From Campylobacter concisus (GTDB lineage Bacteria > Campylobacterota > Campylobacteria > Campylobacterales > Campylobacteraceae), in assembly GCF_003048675.2 (NCBI RefSeq), contig NZ_CP060707.1:1488001-1552000 (forward strand): DNA of 64,000 nucleotides, given 5' to 3'. The translations under genes and the position numbers were made by a program. The notes beneath the pieces are model-generated. The model made no database searches. It was not told the origin of the DNA and saw nothing but the letters and a program-made list of their open reading frames with translations. Of the stretch, positions 17,501-27,270 are shown piece by piece (the stretch's first letter is position 1; each line of letters opens with the position of its first letter).

Positions 17501-17758
17501 ATGCAAGTAAAAATTATTTACTGCAACTCTTGAAACTATCGTCCGGTAGCTTCTCGTGTAGAAGATGAAATAAAAGCGAACTTTAGTGATGCAAGAGTCG
17601 AATTGGTTATAGGAGATGGTGGAAATTTCATCGTCGAGGTTGATGGAAACGTTATCTTTTCTAAAAAGGATCGCATCGGAAACGATGAGTCAAGGTTCCC
17701 ACACGGCGAAGAGATCACAACTCTTATAAACAAATATCTCAAAGAAAAGTCGGCTTAA
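17501..17758 (+). CDS. selW: Selenoprotein W-like thioredoxin-fold protein, Sec encoded by internal TGA
   Basis: An 85-residue Rdx/SelW family protein that a standard reading breaks at codon 11. The start reads MQVKIIYCNS, then TGA (17531-17533), then NYRPVASRVEDEIKANF; treated as selenocysteine the TGA gives CNSU, the CxxU redox motif of SelW, and the frame continues to TAA at 17756-17758. The C-terminal half (FSKKDRIGNDESRFPHGEEI) also matches the family. Start choice: ATG at 17501, AGGA six bases upstream. Its role is thought to be thiol-dependent redox chemistry. A candidate SECIS hairpin lies just after the TGA. Sec insertion also needs selA, selB, selC and selD, which are not in this window. 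Confidence 0.9.
17550..17564 (+). promoter_or_regulatory. Candidate bacterial SECIS hairpin in selW
   Basis: CTTCT-CGTGT-AGAAG forms a perfect 5-bp stem with a 5-base apical loop whose second base is G. The loop starts 22 bases after the TGA. As I recall, bacterial SECIS models require an apical loop 16-37 bases from the UGA, a stem of at least 4 bp and a G among the first two loop bases, all met here. A second small hairpin (17536-17549, loop GTCC) lies closer to the TGA. Confidence 0.6.
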
Positions 17759-17768
17759 TGCTAACTAG

Positions 17769-17788
17769 CGGGGCAGGTGACTGCCTCG
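17769..17788 (+). terminator. Hairpin downstream of selW
   Basis: CGGGGCAG-GTGA-CTGCCTCG gives an 8-bp stem with one G-U pair, 10 bases after the selW stop, followed by TTCTTCC. The T-run is weak, so termination is likely but not certain. It separates selW from the convergent DUF4304-like gene. Confidence 0.55.
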
Positions 17789-17802
17789 TTCTTCCATCAA
17801 AT

Positions 17803-18414
17803 TTACTCTTTAAAATTTATCTCATCTTTTTTATATTTTCTAAGTAGCTCATTTATCTGGTTTTGAAATTTGCCCCATCTTGCTTCGCTGCCATGCTTTG
17901 CGAAGAGCTTTTTGGCATGAGAGATCAAAATTTCACTTTTACCTTTTATCAAAAGATATTCGTAGAGCTGATTTATCGCTGCAAGGTCGTTTTGTTCGAG
18001 CATTAGCTCTATTAAATTTTCTTCAGAGCTATTTTGCTCAAAAAATTTAAAGACAAAGCCAAGGTCGTTTACTACATTTTCATAAATTTTAGCCACATCA
18101 CTATCTGGCTCTAGCTCGTAGTATGCAGCAGCTGTGCGAGTGATTTCATGTGCTCTAGCTCTGTAATGGCACTCATACTCTTTTGGCTTGCTAAGCGCTT
18201 CTTTGCCAAGAGTAGCCTCTATAAAAGGGGCGTAAATGCCGCAATTTATATAAAATCTTGTGCGCTCTGAGCTATTGCCACTGCTTTTTTGAAAATTTAT
18301 AACGCAGATAAAATTTGGAGTATTTTTGTAGAAATTTAAAGCGCTCTTGCTAAAGCCATTATCCTTAAATAGCGGCTTTAGCAGAGCGATAAGCTCGTCA
18401 AATTTCTCTTTCAT
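17803..18414 (-). CDS. DUF4304-like protein of unknown function
   Basis: A 203-residue soluble protein. The N-terminal part (LIALLKPLFKDNGFSKSALNFYK, then a pattern of FICVINFQKS and RFYINCGIY) matches the DUF4304 layout as I remember it, with an alpha-helical C-terminal half. No catalytic residues can be named. It follows efp by 24 bases on the same strand and may be co-transcribed with it. Confidence 0.62.
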   Translation of the reverse strand: MKEKFDELIALLKPLFKDNGFSKSALNFYKNTPNFICVINFQKSSGNSSERTRFYINCGIYAPFIEATLGKEALSKPKEYECHYRARAHEITRTAAAYYELEPDSDVAKIYENVVNDLGFVFKFFEQNSSEENLIELMLEQNDLAAINQLYEYLLIKGKSEILISHAKKLFAKHGSEARWGKFQNQINELLRKYKKDEINFKE

Positions 18415-18438
18415 AAATTTAACGTGCCAGATGTATGG

Positions 18439-19005
18439 TTATTTATTTGCGCGCTCGATGTACTCGCCACGAACGGTATCGACGCGGATGACCTCGCCTT
18501 CTAGTACGTGAAATGGTATCTGAACTACCGCTCCACTCTCAAGAGTAGCTGGCTTTTTGCCGCCTTGTGTGTCGCCCTTGAAATTTGGTGGAGTTTCAAC
18601 TATCTTGAGCTCGACTACTTGTGGCACTTCAACGCCGATAGCATTGCCGTTGTGAAATAAAATTTCAACCATCATACCATCGATCATCCATTTTTTAACA
18701 TCACCCACATCCTCGTCGCTGATCGCAACTTGCTCGTAAGTAGTCGTGTCCATAAACTGGCAAAACTCACCATCATCATAGAGGTACTGCATCTCTTTTT
18801 CTTCAAGATGCGGTTGCTCGCACTTGTCACCTGCGTGAAAAGTTTTTTCAAGAACCTTTCCATCAACAAAAGATTTGATCTTTGCACGAACAAAAGCTGC
18901 ACCCTTGCCCGGTTTAACGTGTTGATATTCTACGATTTTATAAGGAACGCCGTCGATCTCGATCTTTAGTCCCTTTTTTAGATCGCCCATTGAATATGAA
19001 GCCAT
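18439..19005 (-). CDS. efp: Translation elongation factor P
   Basis: A 188-residue EF-P with the normal three beta-barrel domains. EF-P enters the ribosomal E site and rescues stalling at consecutive prolines. The tip loop of domain I reads [10 protein letters not shown], with lysine at position 34, the residue that is beta-lysylated in E. coli; whether EpmA exists in this organism cannot be seen here. The C-terminal signature GEVIRVDT is intact. It is 21 bases downstream of serA on the same strand. Confidence 0.96.
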   Translation of the reverse strand: MASYSMGDLKKGLKIEIDGVPYKIVEYQHVKPGKGAAFVRAKIKSFVDGKVLEKTFHAGDKCEQPHLEEKEMQYLYDDGEFCQFMDTTTYEQVAISDEDVGDVKKWMIDGMMVEILFHNGNAIGVEVPQVVELKIVETPPNFKGDTQGGKKPATLESGAVVQIPFHVLEGEVIRVDTVRGEYIERANK

Positions 19006-19026
19006 TTTTTATCCTTTCGTAATTTG

Positions 19027-20604
19027 TTATATAACTGCGTATTGAGCCCAAACACAAGCTTCAAGTGCGTTTAATCTCTCTAGCGTTTCTGTTTTTATAT
19101 GTTCATCAACCAAGATGACCGCAAGCGCCATGCCGTGCTCATCTCTACCAAGACGGAAGTCTGCGATGTTTATCTTCTCGTCAGCTAAAATTTTACTGAT
19201 CTGAGCGATAACGCCTGGTACGTCGTGGTTTTTGAAGATGATCATCTTACCTTTTGGTTTAAAGTCAGTCTTAAAGCCATTTACGGTTACGATGCGTTGT
19301 TGATTTTCACCAAAGACCGTGCCACCAACGCTTACGATGCCATTTTCAGTAGTAATTCGAACCGTGATCTTATTTTTAAAGATACTATCTCCACCTGTGC
19401 TAGTTTCAGTAGTTATGCCTTTTTCATCGCATAAAAATTTAGCATTTACATAGTTTATTGCATCACCTAAACTCTCTTTTAAAGCACCAACTATGGCAAA
19501 TGTTAGCATTGAATTTGCATATTCGCTAATCTGCCCGTGAGTCTCTATACGAATAGCCTTGATGGCACTTTTGTTTATCTGAGCTGCAAGAAATGCCATC
19601 TTGCTTGTAAGATCAATATAAGGCTCAACAAACGGTGGTAGATCTTCTGTTTTTATAGGTAAATTTAAAGCGTTTGGATAGCTTATACCACGTGCTGCCA
19701 AGATGGCTTGCTCAACTGCCTCTACTGCGATGTTGCGCTGCGACTCAAGGGTATTTGCCCCAAGGTGTGGCGTGACACTTACATTATTTAGATCAAGAAG
19801 CGGATGGCTTGTTGCTGGCTCTTTTGTAAAGACATCAATACCAGCAAAAGCTACCTTGCCGCTTTTTAGCCCCTCATAAAGCGCCTCTTCGTTATAAAGG
19901 CCGCCCCTAGCGCAGTTTATAAGTCTTACGCCATCTTTCATCTTTGCTATCTCTTTAGCGCCGATCATATCGGTTGTCTCTTTGGTCTTTGGAGTATGGA
20001 TCGTGATGAAGTCACATGCCAAGATGTCATCAAAATTTTTAGTATAAGTGCCGCCCATATCGATGACCTTAGATGGATCGATGTATGGATCGTAGGCAAT
20101 GATATCCATGCCAAAAGCTTTTGCGCGAGCTGCTACTCTTGAGCCGATGTTGCCAAAGCCGATCACGCCTAGTTTTTTCTTAAACAGCTCAACTCCGTAC
20201 CACTTCTCACGCTTCCAAATTCTATCTAGCTTTAGATCGTTGTGAGCGTACTCTAGTGATCTTGCAGCTGCTAGCATGTGAGCCATAGTTAGCTCAACTG
20301 CTGCGATAGTATTTGCGGTTGGGACGTTCATAGCGATGATGCCTCTTCTTGAACAGCCATCTATATCAACATTATCCACGCCAACACCAGCTCTAACGAT
20401 AGCTTTTAATTTCTTACCAGCTTCTAAAAACGCCTCATTTACCTCAGTCGAGCTTCTAGTGATCGCTACATCAGCCTCGCCTAAAATTTTTAAAAGCTCG
20501 TCTTTTGGAGTATTAACTGCGTCTATTACATTTATATCTTGCTCTTTTTTTAAAAGCTCAAAACCTACTGGGTGTATCGCGTCGCAAACAATGATAGTTT
20601 TCAT
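19027..20604 (-). CDS. serA: D-3-phosphoglycerate dehydrogenase
   Basis: A 525-residue enzyme of the long SerA class; it oxidises 3-phosphoglycerate to 3-phosphohydroxypyruvate, the first step of serine synthesis. The NAD-binding Rossmann motif is GVIGFGNIGSRVA, substrate-binding INCARGG and the catalytic histidine in TPHLGANT are present. An intervening ASB domain (about residues 320-450) and a C-terminal ACT domain (VPGVIAQISKILADEKINIA) suggest feedback control by serine. It overlaps the upstream membrane-protein gene by 4 bases. Confidence 0.95.
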   Translation of the reverse strand: MKTIIVCDAIHPVGFELLKKEQDINVIDAVNTPKDELLKILGEADVAITRSSTEVNEAFLEAGKKLKAIVRAGVGVDNVDIDGCSRRGIIAMNVPTANTIAAVELTMAHMLAAARSLEYAHNDLKLDRIWKREKWYGVELFKKKLGVIGFGNIGSRVAARAKAFGMDIIAYDPYIDPSKVIDMGGTYTKNFDDILACDFITIHTPKTKETTDMIGAKEIAKMKDGVRLINCARGGLYNEEALYEGLKSGKVAFAGIDVFTKEPATSHPLLDLNNVSVTPHLGANTLESQRNIAVEAVEQAILAARGISYPNALNLPIKTEDLPPFVEPYIDLTSKMAFLAAQINKSAIKAIRIETHGQISEYANSMLTFAIVGALKESLGDAINYVNAKFLCDEKGITTETSTGGDSIFKNKITVRITTENGIVSVGGTVFGENQQRIVTVNGFKTDFKPKGKMIIFKNHDVPGVIAQISKILADEKINIADFRLGRDEHGMALAVILVDEHIKTETLERLNALEACVWAQYAVI

Positions 20605-21083
20605 AATTTTACCTCTCTTACACTTGAGTGGATGTCGTAAACTCTTAGCTGCAGTATGATATTTTGAAGCAACTTTGAGTCTTGAGTATTTAAAAAGATC
20701 TGGCTTTTGGCGCCGTCCTTTACAACAGTGAAATCAACCTCGCTATTTCTTAAAGTCTGCATCAAACAGAACATAGAGTAGATATCGTTTTTATCTATCA
20801 AAAGTTCGTATGCTGTGATCTTTGGCTTTTCTATCTTAGGTCGGTTGTATTCTATAAAAATTTCATTTACGGGCAATACGTAATCTTTTTTCTTAATAGT
20901 TGCCAGCTCGTTGATCCAGTTTTCACTGCCGGCTGTATTTTTGGTTATATTTTGCTCATTTGTAATATTTTTTTCGGTAGTTTGGCTGAAATTTACGCTT
21001 GCAAATTTAACAAGATAAACTCCAACCAAATCTAATATCACAAAGAGCAGAACAACTACTAATAAAAGTGTGCGTCTGCCCAT
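20601..21083 (-). CDS. Single-pass membrane protein of unknown function
   Basis: A 160-residue protein with one N-terminal hydrophobic segment (about residues 5-27, LLLVVVLLFVILDLVGVYLV) and a hydrophilic remainder that should face the periplasm. No known domain was recognised. It lies between rpsA (5 bases upstream) and serA (4-base overlap). From memory, C. jejuni has a similar-sized periplasmic protein gene at this position, Cj0892c, which supports it as a conserved gene. Confidence 0.7.
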   Translation of the reverse strand: MGRRTLLLVVVLLFVILDLVGVYLVKFASVNFSQTTEKNITNEQNITKNTAGSENWINELATIKKKDYVLPVNEIFIEYNRPKIEKPKITAYELLIDKNDIYSMFCLMQTLRNSEVDFTVVKDGAKSQIFLNTQDSKLLQNIILQLRVYDIHSSVREVKL

Positions 21084-21088
21084 TTATA

Positions 21089-22765
21089 CTAGCGTAATTG
21101 TTCTTTTATAATGTCGCCAAGTGTTACTTTGTCGTCGTTGTCGTTGATCTCATTTAACACTTCACGCTCTTTTTGTTTTGCTAAACGGCGTATGCTTAGG
21201 CGAATTCTATTTTTCTTCTCATCGATAAATGCGATAGCAGCTTCGATCTCATCACCGATCTTTAGCCTGCTTGCATCTACACTACCTAGATCTTCTTTGC
21301 GGATTAGCGCATCGACATTATCGCCAAGCTCAACAAATACGCCAAACTCTTTAATATCACGGATCGTTCCTTTTACAATGTCGCCTACACTAAATTTATT
21401 AGCAAATGCTTGAACTGGGCTTTGTTTTAGATCTTTTAAGCTTAGAGAAATTTTTTGCTCAGCGCTGTCGATTTTGATGATCTTTACTTCTAGCTCATCG
21501 CCAGCTTTGAACATATCTTTGCATTTGTCGTTTCTATCCCAAGATGCATCTTCATTGTGTAGCAAGCCCTCAACGCAGCCTACTCTAACAAATGCACCAA
21601 AATTTGTAATAGTTGTCACAACGCCTTTTACTACGTCGCCCTCTTTAAATTTAGATTTGAATTCATCAAATGGCTTTGGAAGTAAATTTTTAAGGCTCAC
21701 TCTTAAACGGTGTCCTTTTGCGTCTATTTCGATAACCTCAACATCGATCTCTTGGCCTTCGCTGATGTGATCTTTTGGATTTTTGATATTTTTGTCCCAT
21801 GAAATTTCAGATATATGTAAAAATCCTTCAATATCATTTCCAAGATCGACAAATGCGCCATAAGGCTCTATATTGCTAACTGTTACTTTTATAGTGTCGC
21901 CAACTTCTAGGCCGTCGCTTATGATCTCTTCCCAAGGATCTGGAGTAGCTGCCTTGATAGATAGAGATAGGTGGCGTTTTTCGTTGTCATAACTGATAAC
22001 TTTAACTAAAACTTTATCGCCTTCTTTGTATAAAGAGCTAGGATTTACTGGGCCTTTATAGCTTATCTCGCTGTAATGCACAAGTCCGTCTACACCGCCA
22101 ACATCAACAAACATACCATAAGTTGTGATCTTTTTAACTGTGCCCTCTATAACGCTATCGTTTTCTACTATACTTGATAGGGCTTCTTTGCGTTTTTTGC
22201 GGTCGTCATCTAAAATTTTCTTTCTTGAGACAACGATGCTGTTCTCTTCTTTATCAACTTTTATAACTCTTACTTTGTATGATTTTCCAACTACGCCCTC
22301 AGCATTTTTAAATCCACTGTGCGTTCTTGGTAAGAAAAATTCTACACCATTTGCGTCTTGAGTGATAAAACCACCTTTATTTTTTCCAACTACTTTTACG
22401 TCTATTTCGCCAGAATTTTCAGGATCGTAAGCTTCAATGAAAGCTTTAACTTTCTCTTTTCTAAGTGCTTTTTTGTGCGACACTATAGGTCTTCCATTTC
22501 TTGATCCAGTTATTACAACTTTGATCGTATCGCCAACTTTATGCGTCAGGTTGCCGTTTGCGTCAGTGATCTCAGAAACATTTAAAATGCCTTCTGACTT
22601 CTTGCCAACGTCGATTAAAACCTCATCACCATTGATACTGACGATCTTTGCGTCACTATCTTCTTCAGTCTTTTTAAAAGACTCCTCTAACATCGCAGCA
22701 AAATCGATATCTTCGATATCTTCGTCTTTTGCTTTTCCTAATTGAACACTTTTGTTCACAGCCAT
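21089..22765 (-). CDS. rpsA: 30S ribosomal protein S1
   Basis: A 558-residue protein built from six S1 OB-fold repeats, seen as recurring G-x-V/I...GAFV/MFVD/ELG...GLLH/FLHISE motifs (for example YGMFVDVGGVDGLVHYSE, YGAFVDLGNDIEGFLHISE). S1 binds mRNA leaders at the 30S subunit, which matters for AT-rich leaders such as those here. The length is normal. It lies downstream of ispH, separated by 80 bases with its own ribosome-binding site. Confidence 0.95.
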   Translation of the reverse strand: MAVNKSVQLGKAKDEDIEDIDFAAMLEESFKKTEEDSDAKIVSINGDEVLIDVGKKSEGILNVSEITDANGNLTHKVGDTIKVVITGSRNGRPIVSHKKALRKEKVKAFIEAYDPENSGEIDVKVVGKNKGGFITQDANGVEFFLPRTHSGFKNAEGVVGKSYKVRVIKVDKEENSIVVSRKKILDDDRKKRKEALSSIVENDSVIEGTVKKITTYGMFVDVGGVDGLVHYSEISYKGPVNPSSLYKEGDKVLVKVISYDNEKRHLSLSIKAATPDPWEEIISDGLEVGDTIKVTVSNIEPYGAFVDLGNDIEGFLHISEISWDKNIKNPKDHISEGQEIDVEVIEIDAKGHRLRVSLKNLLPKPFDEFKSKFKEGDVVKGVVTTITNFGAFVRVGCVEGLLHNEDASWDRNDKCKDMFKAGDELEVKIIKIDSAEQKISLSLKDLKQSPVQAFANKFSVGDIVKGTIRDIKEFGVFVELGDNVDALIRKEDLGSVDASRLKIGDEIEAAIAFIDEKKNRIRLSIRRLAKQKEREVLNEINDNDDKVTLGDIIKEQLR

Positions 22766-22845
22766 CTTGATCCTTTAAATTTTATTATGCCAGTAGAGGC
22801 AAATTGGCTTATTATAGTTAATTGTGGCTTTAGCTAGGATAAATT

Positions 22846-23670
22846 TTATACTTTTTTGATTCTATCAACGACTTTTTGTATGATCCAGTCAGGTGTGCTA
22901 GCCCCTGCACTTATGCCACACAAATTTTTGCCATCAAACCATGATCCCTCAAGCTCTTCTTCACTTTCAATGAGGTAACTGTCTTCGCAGAAATTTTTAG
23001 ATATTAGGTAGAGTTGTTTTGTATTTGAGCTGTTTTTTCCGCCGATTATTATCATCACGTCAGCTCTTTTTGCTAAATTTTTAGCGGCCTCTTGGTTTTC
23101 AAATGTCGCGTTGCAGATCGTGTTAAAAACGCGCAGCTCTTTTACATGAAGCATGAGATAGTTTGCGATCTGCATAAATTTCTCAACTTTTCTAGTAGTT
23201 TGGCTAACAAGCGCGACCTTTTGTTTAAATTTAATGCCCTCTAACTCACTCTCTTCAAGCACGACATAGACATTGCCCTTAGCATACGACTTCACCCCTT
23301 TTACCTCTGGGTGGTGCACGTCACCAAAGATCACCACATCATAGCCCTCTTCGCTCATTTTTTCGCAAATTTGTTGTGGCTTTGTCACAAACGGACAAGT
23401 TGCATCGATCACTTTTATATCGGTTTTTTTTAGCTCTGCAAGGTCGTTTTTAGTGATGCCATGAGTGCGGATGATCGCCTTTTTCTCATCTTTTAGCTCA
23501 CTTATGCCTTCAAGCGTCTTTACATTGTAGTTTTTCTCTAGCCTGTTTATCTCTTCATTGTTATGGATGAGCGGACCGATAGTTGCAGCATCTCCAGCGT
23601 TTTCAGCTATCTTTATCGCCCTTTTTACACCAAAGCAAAATCCATAACTACTAGCAAGCTCGATCTTCAA
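22846..23670 (-). CDS. ispH: 4-hydroxy-3-methylbut-2-enyl diphosphate reductase
   Basis: A 274-residue iron-sulfur enzyme for the last step of the MEP isoprenoid pathway, giving IPP and DMAPP. The three cluster cysteines are visible: SSYGFCFGV (C12), IDATCPFV and FNTICNATF. The proton-relay glutamate region and the SNT motif in GGKNSSNTKQL are present. It starts inside the end of aroA with a 20-base overlap, which implies coupled translation. Confidence 0.94.
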   Translation of the reverse strand: MKIELASSYGFCFGVKRAIKIAENAGDAATIGPLIHNNEEINRLEKNYNVKTLEGISELKDEKKAIIRTHGITKNDLAELKKTDIKVIDATCPFVTKPQQICEKMSEEGYDVVIFGDVHHPEVKGVKSYAKGNVYVVLEESELEGIKFKQKVALVSQTTRKVEKFMQIANYLMLHVKELRVFNTICNATFENQEAAKNLAKRADVMIIIGGKNSSNTKQLYLISKNFCEDSYLIESEEELEGSWFDGKNLCGISAGASTPDWIIQKVVDRIKKV

Positions 23671-24937
23671 CCTTAGCTCCCATTTTCTTTAAAATTTCAG
23701 CAAAATTTGGAAACGAAGTGGCGATAAATTTGCTCTTTTCTATCCGCATGCCACATTTTAGTCCAAGTATGGCAAAGCTCATGGCGATTCTGTGATCTCC
23801 GTGGCTATCAATAGTGGCAAATTTAGCCTCAGAGCCATTTATGATAAAGCCATCTTCAAGCTCGCTAGCATCGACACCACACTGCTTTAGCGCATTTACC
23901 GTGACAGCTATCCTGTCACTCTCTTTTACACGAAGCTCTTTTGCGTTTGTTAGCTTACTTTGACCCTTAGCGCAGGCAAATGCGATGGCTAAAGCTGGGG
24001 CTTCGTCGATGAGCCACGAGATATTTTCGCTAACCTCTACGCCTTTTAAATTTGGCGAGTACTTAACCTCGATGTCGCCGATATCTTCATATTTACTTGA
24101 GGTATTGTGAAATTTTATCTCAGCGCCCATTTTTTCTAAAACCCTATAAGCTTCGATGCGAGTTTTATTTAGCAAGATATTTTTTAAAATAATATGCGAA
24201 TTTGGAATGATTAGAGCTGCGACCGCAAAGAAAAATGCCGAACTTGGATCATTTGGCACGTCTATATCAAGTGGCAAAAGTGGCGATTTCATCGGCTCTA
24301 AAGTGATATCTAAACCGTCACACTTTATATCAGCTCCCATACCAGCAAGCATGCGCTCAGTATGGTCTCTGCTTAGCTCTGGCTCGCTAAATTTGCAGCC
24401 ATTTGAGTAAAGAGCCGCCAGCAAAAGTGCACTTTTTACCTGAGCTGAGGCAATCTTACTATCAAAACTAAACCTTTCAAATTTCGTCCCTCTTATACAA
24501 AGTGGAGCGTTATTTGCGTCGTTTGCGCCATCTATCTTTGCCCCCATCTCATTTAGAGGCTTTGCTATCCTTGCCATCGGGCGAGAATTTAAATATTTAT
24601 CGCCACTTAGCACAAAAAAGCCATCTTGTGCAGCTAATAGTCCCATAAAAAGCCTCATCGCCGTGCCCGAGTTGCCACACTCTAAAATTTCATTTGGCTC
24701 TTTTATCTTTTGTGGAGGAGTGATCGTTATCTCAGCTCCGTTATCCTCTACTTTTGCGCCAAGGAGCTTGACTATTTTTAGAGTATTTAGCGTATCGCCT
24801 GCTCTTAGATAGTTTCTAACGCGAGATGGTTTGTCGCTTAAAAGCGAAAACATCGCACATCTATGCGAGATAGACTTATCAGCCGCGATGTCGTCGATAG
24901 TTAAATTTAGACTTTTTTCTAATGGATAAATTCTCAT
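23651..24937 (-). CDS. aroA: 5-enolpyruvylshikimate-3-phosphate synthase
   Basis: A 428-residue shikimate pathway enzyme that joins PEP and shikimate-3-phosphate. The N-terminal DKSISHR, the GNSGTAMRL loop and the C-terminal VKESDRI and GDHRIAMSF motifs are all intact. It is embedded in the pheS-pheT-aroA-ispH-rpsA run, overlapping pheT by 4 bases and ispH by 20. Confidence 0.95.
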   Translation of the reverse strand: MRIYPLEKSLNLTIDDIAADKSISHRCAMFSLLSDKPSRVRNYLRAGDTLNTLKIVKLLGAKVEDNGAEITITPPQKIKEPNEILECGNSGTAMRLFMGLLAAQDGFFVLSGDKYLNSRPMARIAKPLNEMGAKIDGANDANNAPLCIRGTKFERFSFDSKIASAQVKSALLLAALYSNGCKFSEPELSRDHTERMLAGMGADIKCDGLDITLEPMKSPLLPLDIDVPNDPSSAFFFAVAALIIPNSHIILKNILLNKTRIEAYRVLEKMGAEIKFHNTSSKYEDIGDIEVKYSPNLKGVEVSENISWLIDEAPALAIAFACAKGQSKLTNAKELRVKESDRIAVTVNALKQCGVDASELEDGFIINGSEAKFATIDSHGDHRIAMSFAILGLKCGMRIEKSKFIATSFPNFAEILKKMGAKVEDRAC

Positions 24938-27270
24938 CTTATTCCGATATTTAGTTTCTCTTTTAGCTCGCTTAAAATTTTATCCATAAGCGCGTTTATA
25001 TCGTCATCTTCGAGCGTTTTTTCCATATCTTGGAATGTAAATTTAAGGCTAAGGCTGATCGCGCCATTTAGTTTCGCGTCTTTATAGATATCAACCGGCA
25101 AGAACTCTTTTAGCTCTTTTAAATTTAGCCCTCTTATGCACTCATAAATTCGTCCAGCCTCGAAATTTTCAGGCACGATGAGGCTAAGATCTCTTGTCGT
25201 GCTTTGAAATTTAGAGTATGGCACTGCAAGGATTGGCTCAAATTTAAGCTTTGCAAAATTAATCTCACAAACATAAGTTTTTGGCAGATCTCTTTTTGCC
25301 TCTACCCTCGCATCAACTCTGCCGATATAGCCGATCTTTTCGCCATTTTGATAGATGTGTGCCTGCTCATAAGGGCTAAAATATGAGATCTCTTGGCAAG
25401 GTTTTAGCTCAAATTTACCTATTACATTTTGCACCATCGCTGCAAATGCGTAGAAATTTGCCTCCTCGCCCTTTGCGCCGTTTATCAGTGTTGGCTCTTT
25501 TAAAAGCCCTGATACTACAAAGCCTAAATTTAAACCTTGATTTGCATTTTCGTCAAAAACTTCGCCAAACTCAAAAAGCCTAACTGAGCGCTTTGAGTTT
25601 TTGATATTTTTCTCGCTTGAGCTTAGAAGGTGATTAACAAGTGCTGGTCTAAGCGTGTTTAGTTCGTTGTTTATAGGATTTAGTATCTTGATCTTGCAAG
25701 GTTTGAAATTTAGCTCACTTAGCTCATCAAGGCTGTCAAATACGTAGTGCACGCTCTCGAAAAATCCACTTTGTGCCGCACGGTGTCTTAAATTTAAAGC
25801 ATTTTTATAGTCAAAATATGTCTTATTTAGCCTATTTTTCTCAGAGAAATTTAACGGCGTTGAGGCGATATTGTCGATGCCTATTATCCTTACGATCTCC
25901 TCGCAAATATCATGCGAATTTACGATATCATGGCGAAATAACGGCACTTTTACGTTAAAGCTCTCTTGCTCAACATTTACCGCGATCTCAAAGCCAAGTT
26001 TCTTTAAAATTTTAACGACATCGTTTCTTGCAACCTCTTGACCGATCATATTTTTAAGCTCGCCAAGTGAGATGCTAAGCGTGATAGGCTCGGTGTTTAG
26101 AAGTGATTGCTGTGAGCCAGCAAAAAGGCTTAGGCTATCTTTAAAGCCAGCTAGCATTTTAAAAAGATAGTCCGCCCCGTAAGCTAAATTTGGCTCGCTA
26201 CCACGGCTTGAGCGATAAACTTGATCGCCTTTTGGTAAATTTTTATTTTCAAAAATGGCCTTTGAGACAACATCTGGTTTTACGTAGCTAGCCTCTACCA
26301 AGATCACCTTTGAGCCCTCATCGACCCTAGCCTCATCGCTTTGGTAAATTCCAGCAACGCCTAAATTTTTATCCTCGCAAAAGACCACGCACTCGCCATT
26401 TTCGCCATTTTTGATGTCAAAAACTGCTTTTTCACCCTCGCCCACAAGCTTAGCGTGATCATAAGCTCTAAACAAGACGCCAGTGCAAAATGTCGCGTAT
26501 TCAAGTAGCCTTTCTACTAAATTTGTCTTTTGGCAATCAATTAGAGCTAGTCTCAAGCGAGTTAATAAATTTTCACTTAATGCATTTTTTAGCTCAAATG
26601 CTTTATACAAAAACGAGCCATTTACCTTATCTTCAGTTCGCACAGACGCGATCCTGCCGATGCCTAGTAAATTTTCGCTATCTTCATTTTCGTGGCTATC
26701 TTTCATATTTAGATCAAGTGCGGTGCAAATTTCTCTTGCGATGCCGTGTAAATTTTGGCAGTCACCTCTGTTTGCTGTGACATCGACCTCGATGATCACA
26801 TCTTTAAACGCTTCAAATTCGCCAAGACTTGTGCCAAGTTTTAGCTTGCCGATACTCTCATCAAGTGGCAAGATACCGTCATTTGTCTTAGGCAGTCCTA
26901 GCTCAGTTGAAGAGCAGATCATACCACATGACTCGATGCCTCTTAGCTTTGCCTTTTTGATCTCAAGACCATTTGGCATCGTCGTACCAATGAGCGCAAC
27001 TGGAACAAACTGACCAGCCTCGACGTTTTTGGCTCCGCACACGATCTGAAGCGTTTCGCTGCCAACATCAACTTGACAAACGCTTAGTTTATCGGCGTCT
27101 GGGTGTTTTTCTCTACTTTTTACGTAGCCCACCACAACGCTTTTTGGTAAATTTATCTCTTTATAGCTATCAACTTCTAAGCCGATAGAGTTTAATGTCT
27201 TTGAAAGTGTCTCGCCGCTAACCTCGCTAAGGTCGATCCACTCGTTTAACCAATGCTTTGAAATTATCAT
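24934..27270 (-). CDS. pheT: Phenylalanine-tRNA ligase beta subunit
   Basis: A 778-residue beta subunit of the alpha2-beta2 PheRS. Domains in order: N-terminal OB-fold tRNA-binding domain ([19 protein letters not shown], then CGAKNV), the B3/B4 editing domain (about 200-370), B5 (about 400-470), a class-II-like core, and the C-terminal FDX-ACB anticodon-binding domain ([14 protein letters not shown]). The length is typical. It overlaps pheS and aroA by 4 bases each. Confidence 0.95.
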   Translation of the reverse strand: MIISKHWLNEWIDLSEVSGETLSKTLNSIGLEVDSYKEINLPKSVVVGYVKSREKHPDADKLSVCQVDVGSETLQIVCGAKNVEAGQFVPVALIGTTMPNGLEIKKAKLRGIESCGMICSSTELGLPKTNDGILPLDESIGKLKLGTSLGEFEAFKDVIIEVDVTANRGDCQNLHGIAREICTALDLNMKDSHENEDSENLLGIGRIASVRTEDKVNGSFLYKAFELKNALSENLLTRLRLALIDCQKTNLVERLLEYATFCTGVLFRAYDHAKLVGEGEKAVFDIKNGENGECVVFCEDKNLGVAGIYQSDEARVDEGSKVILVEASYVKPDVVSKAIFENKNLPKGDQVYRSSRGSEPNLAYGADYLFKMLAGFKDSLSLFAGSQQSLLNTEPITLSISLGELKNMIGQEVARNDVVKILKKLGFEIAVNVEQESFNVKVPLFRHDIVNSHDICEEIVRIIGIDNIASTPLNFSEKNRLNKTYFDYKNALNLRHRAAQSGFFESVHYVFDSLDELSELNFKPCKIKILNPINNELNTLRPALVNHLLSSSEKNIKNSKRSVRLFEFGEVFDENANQGLNLGFVVSGLLKEPTLINGAKGEEANFYAFAAMVQNVIGKFELKPCQEISYFSPYEQAHIYQNGEKIGYIGRVDARVEAKRDLPKTYVCEINFAKLKFEPILAVPYSKFQSTTRDLSLIVPENFEAGRIYECIRGLNLKELKEFLPVDIYKDAKLNGAISLSLKFTFQDMEKTLEDDDINALMDKILSELKEKLNIGIR

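Noticed and set aside
17531-17533. TGA in selW as a nonsense mutation or sequencing error
   Set aside because: The TGA sits exactly at the Sec position of the CxxU motif, the frame is conserved on both sides, and a SECIS-like hairpin follows.
17536-17742. Open frame of 68 codons on the minus strand over selW
   Set aside because: It is the antisense of the selenoprotein frame, has no ribosome-binding site and no homology; the plus-strand SelW match is far stronger.
26483-27013. 176-codon plus-strand open frame
   Set aside because: Lies wholly inside pheT on the other strand; serine/leucine-rich translation typical of antisense of a coding region.
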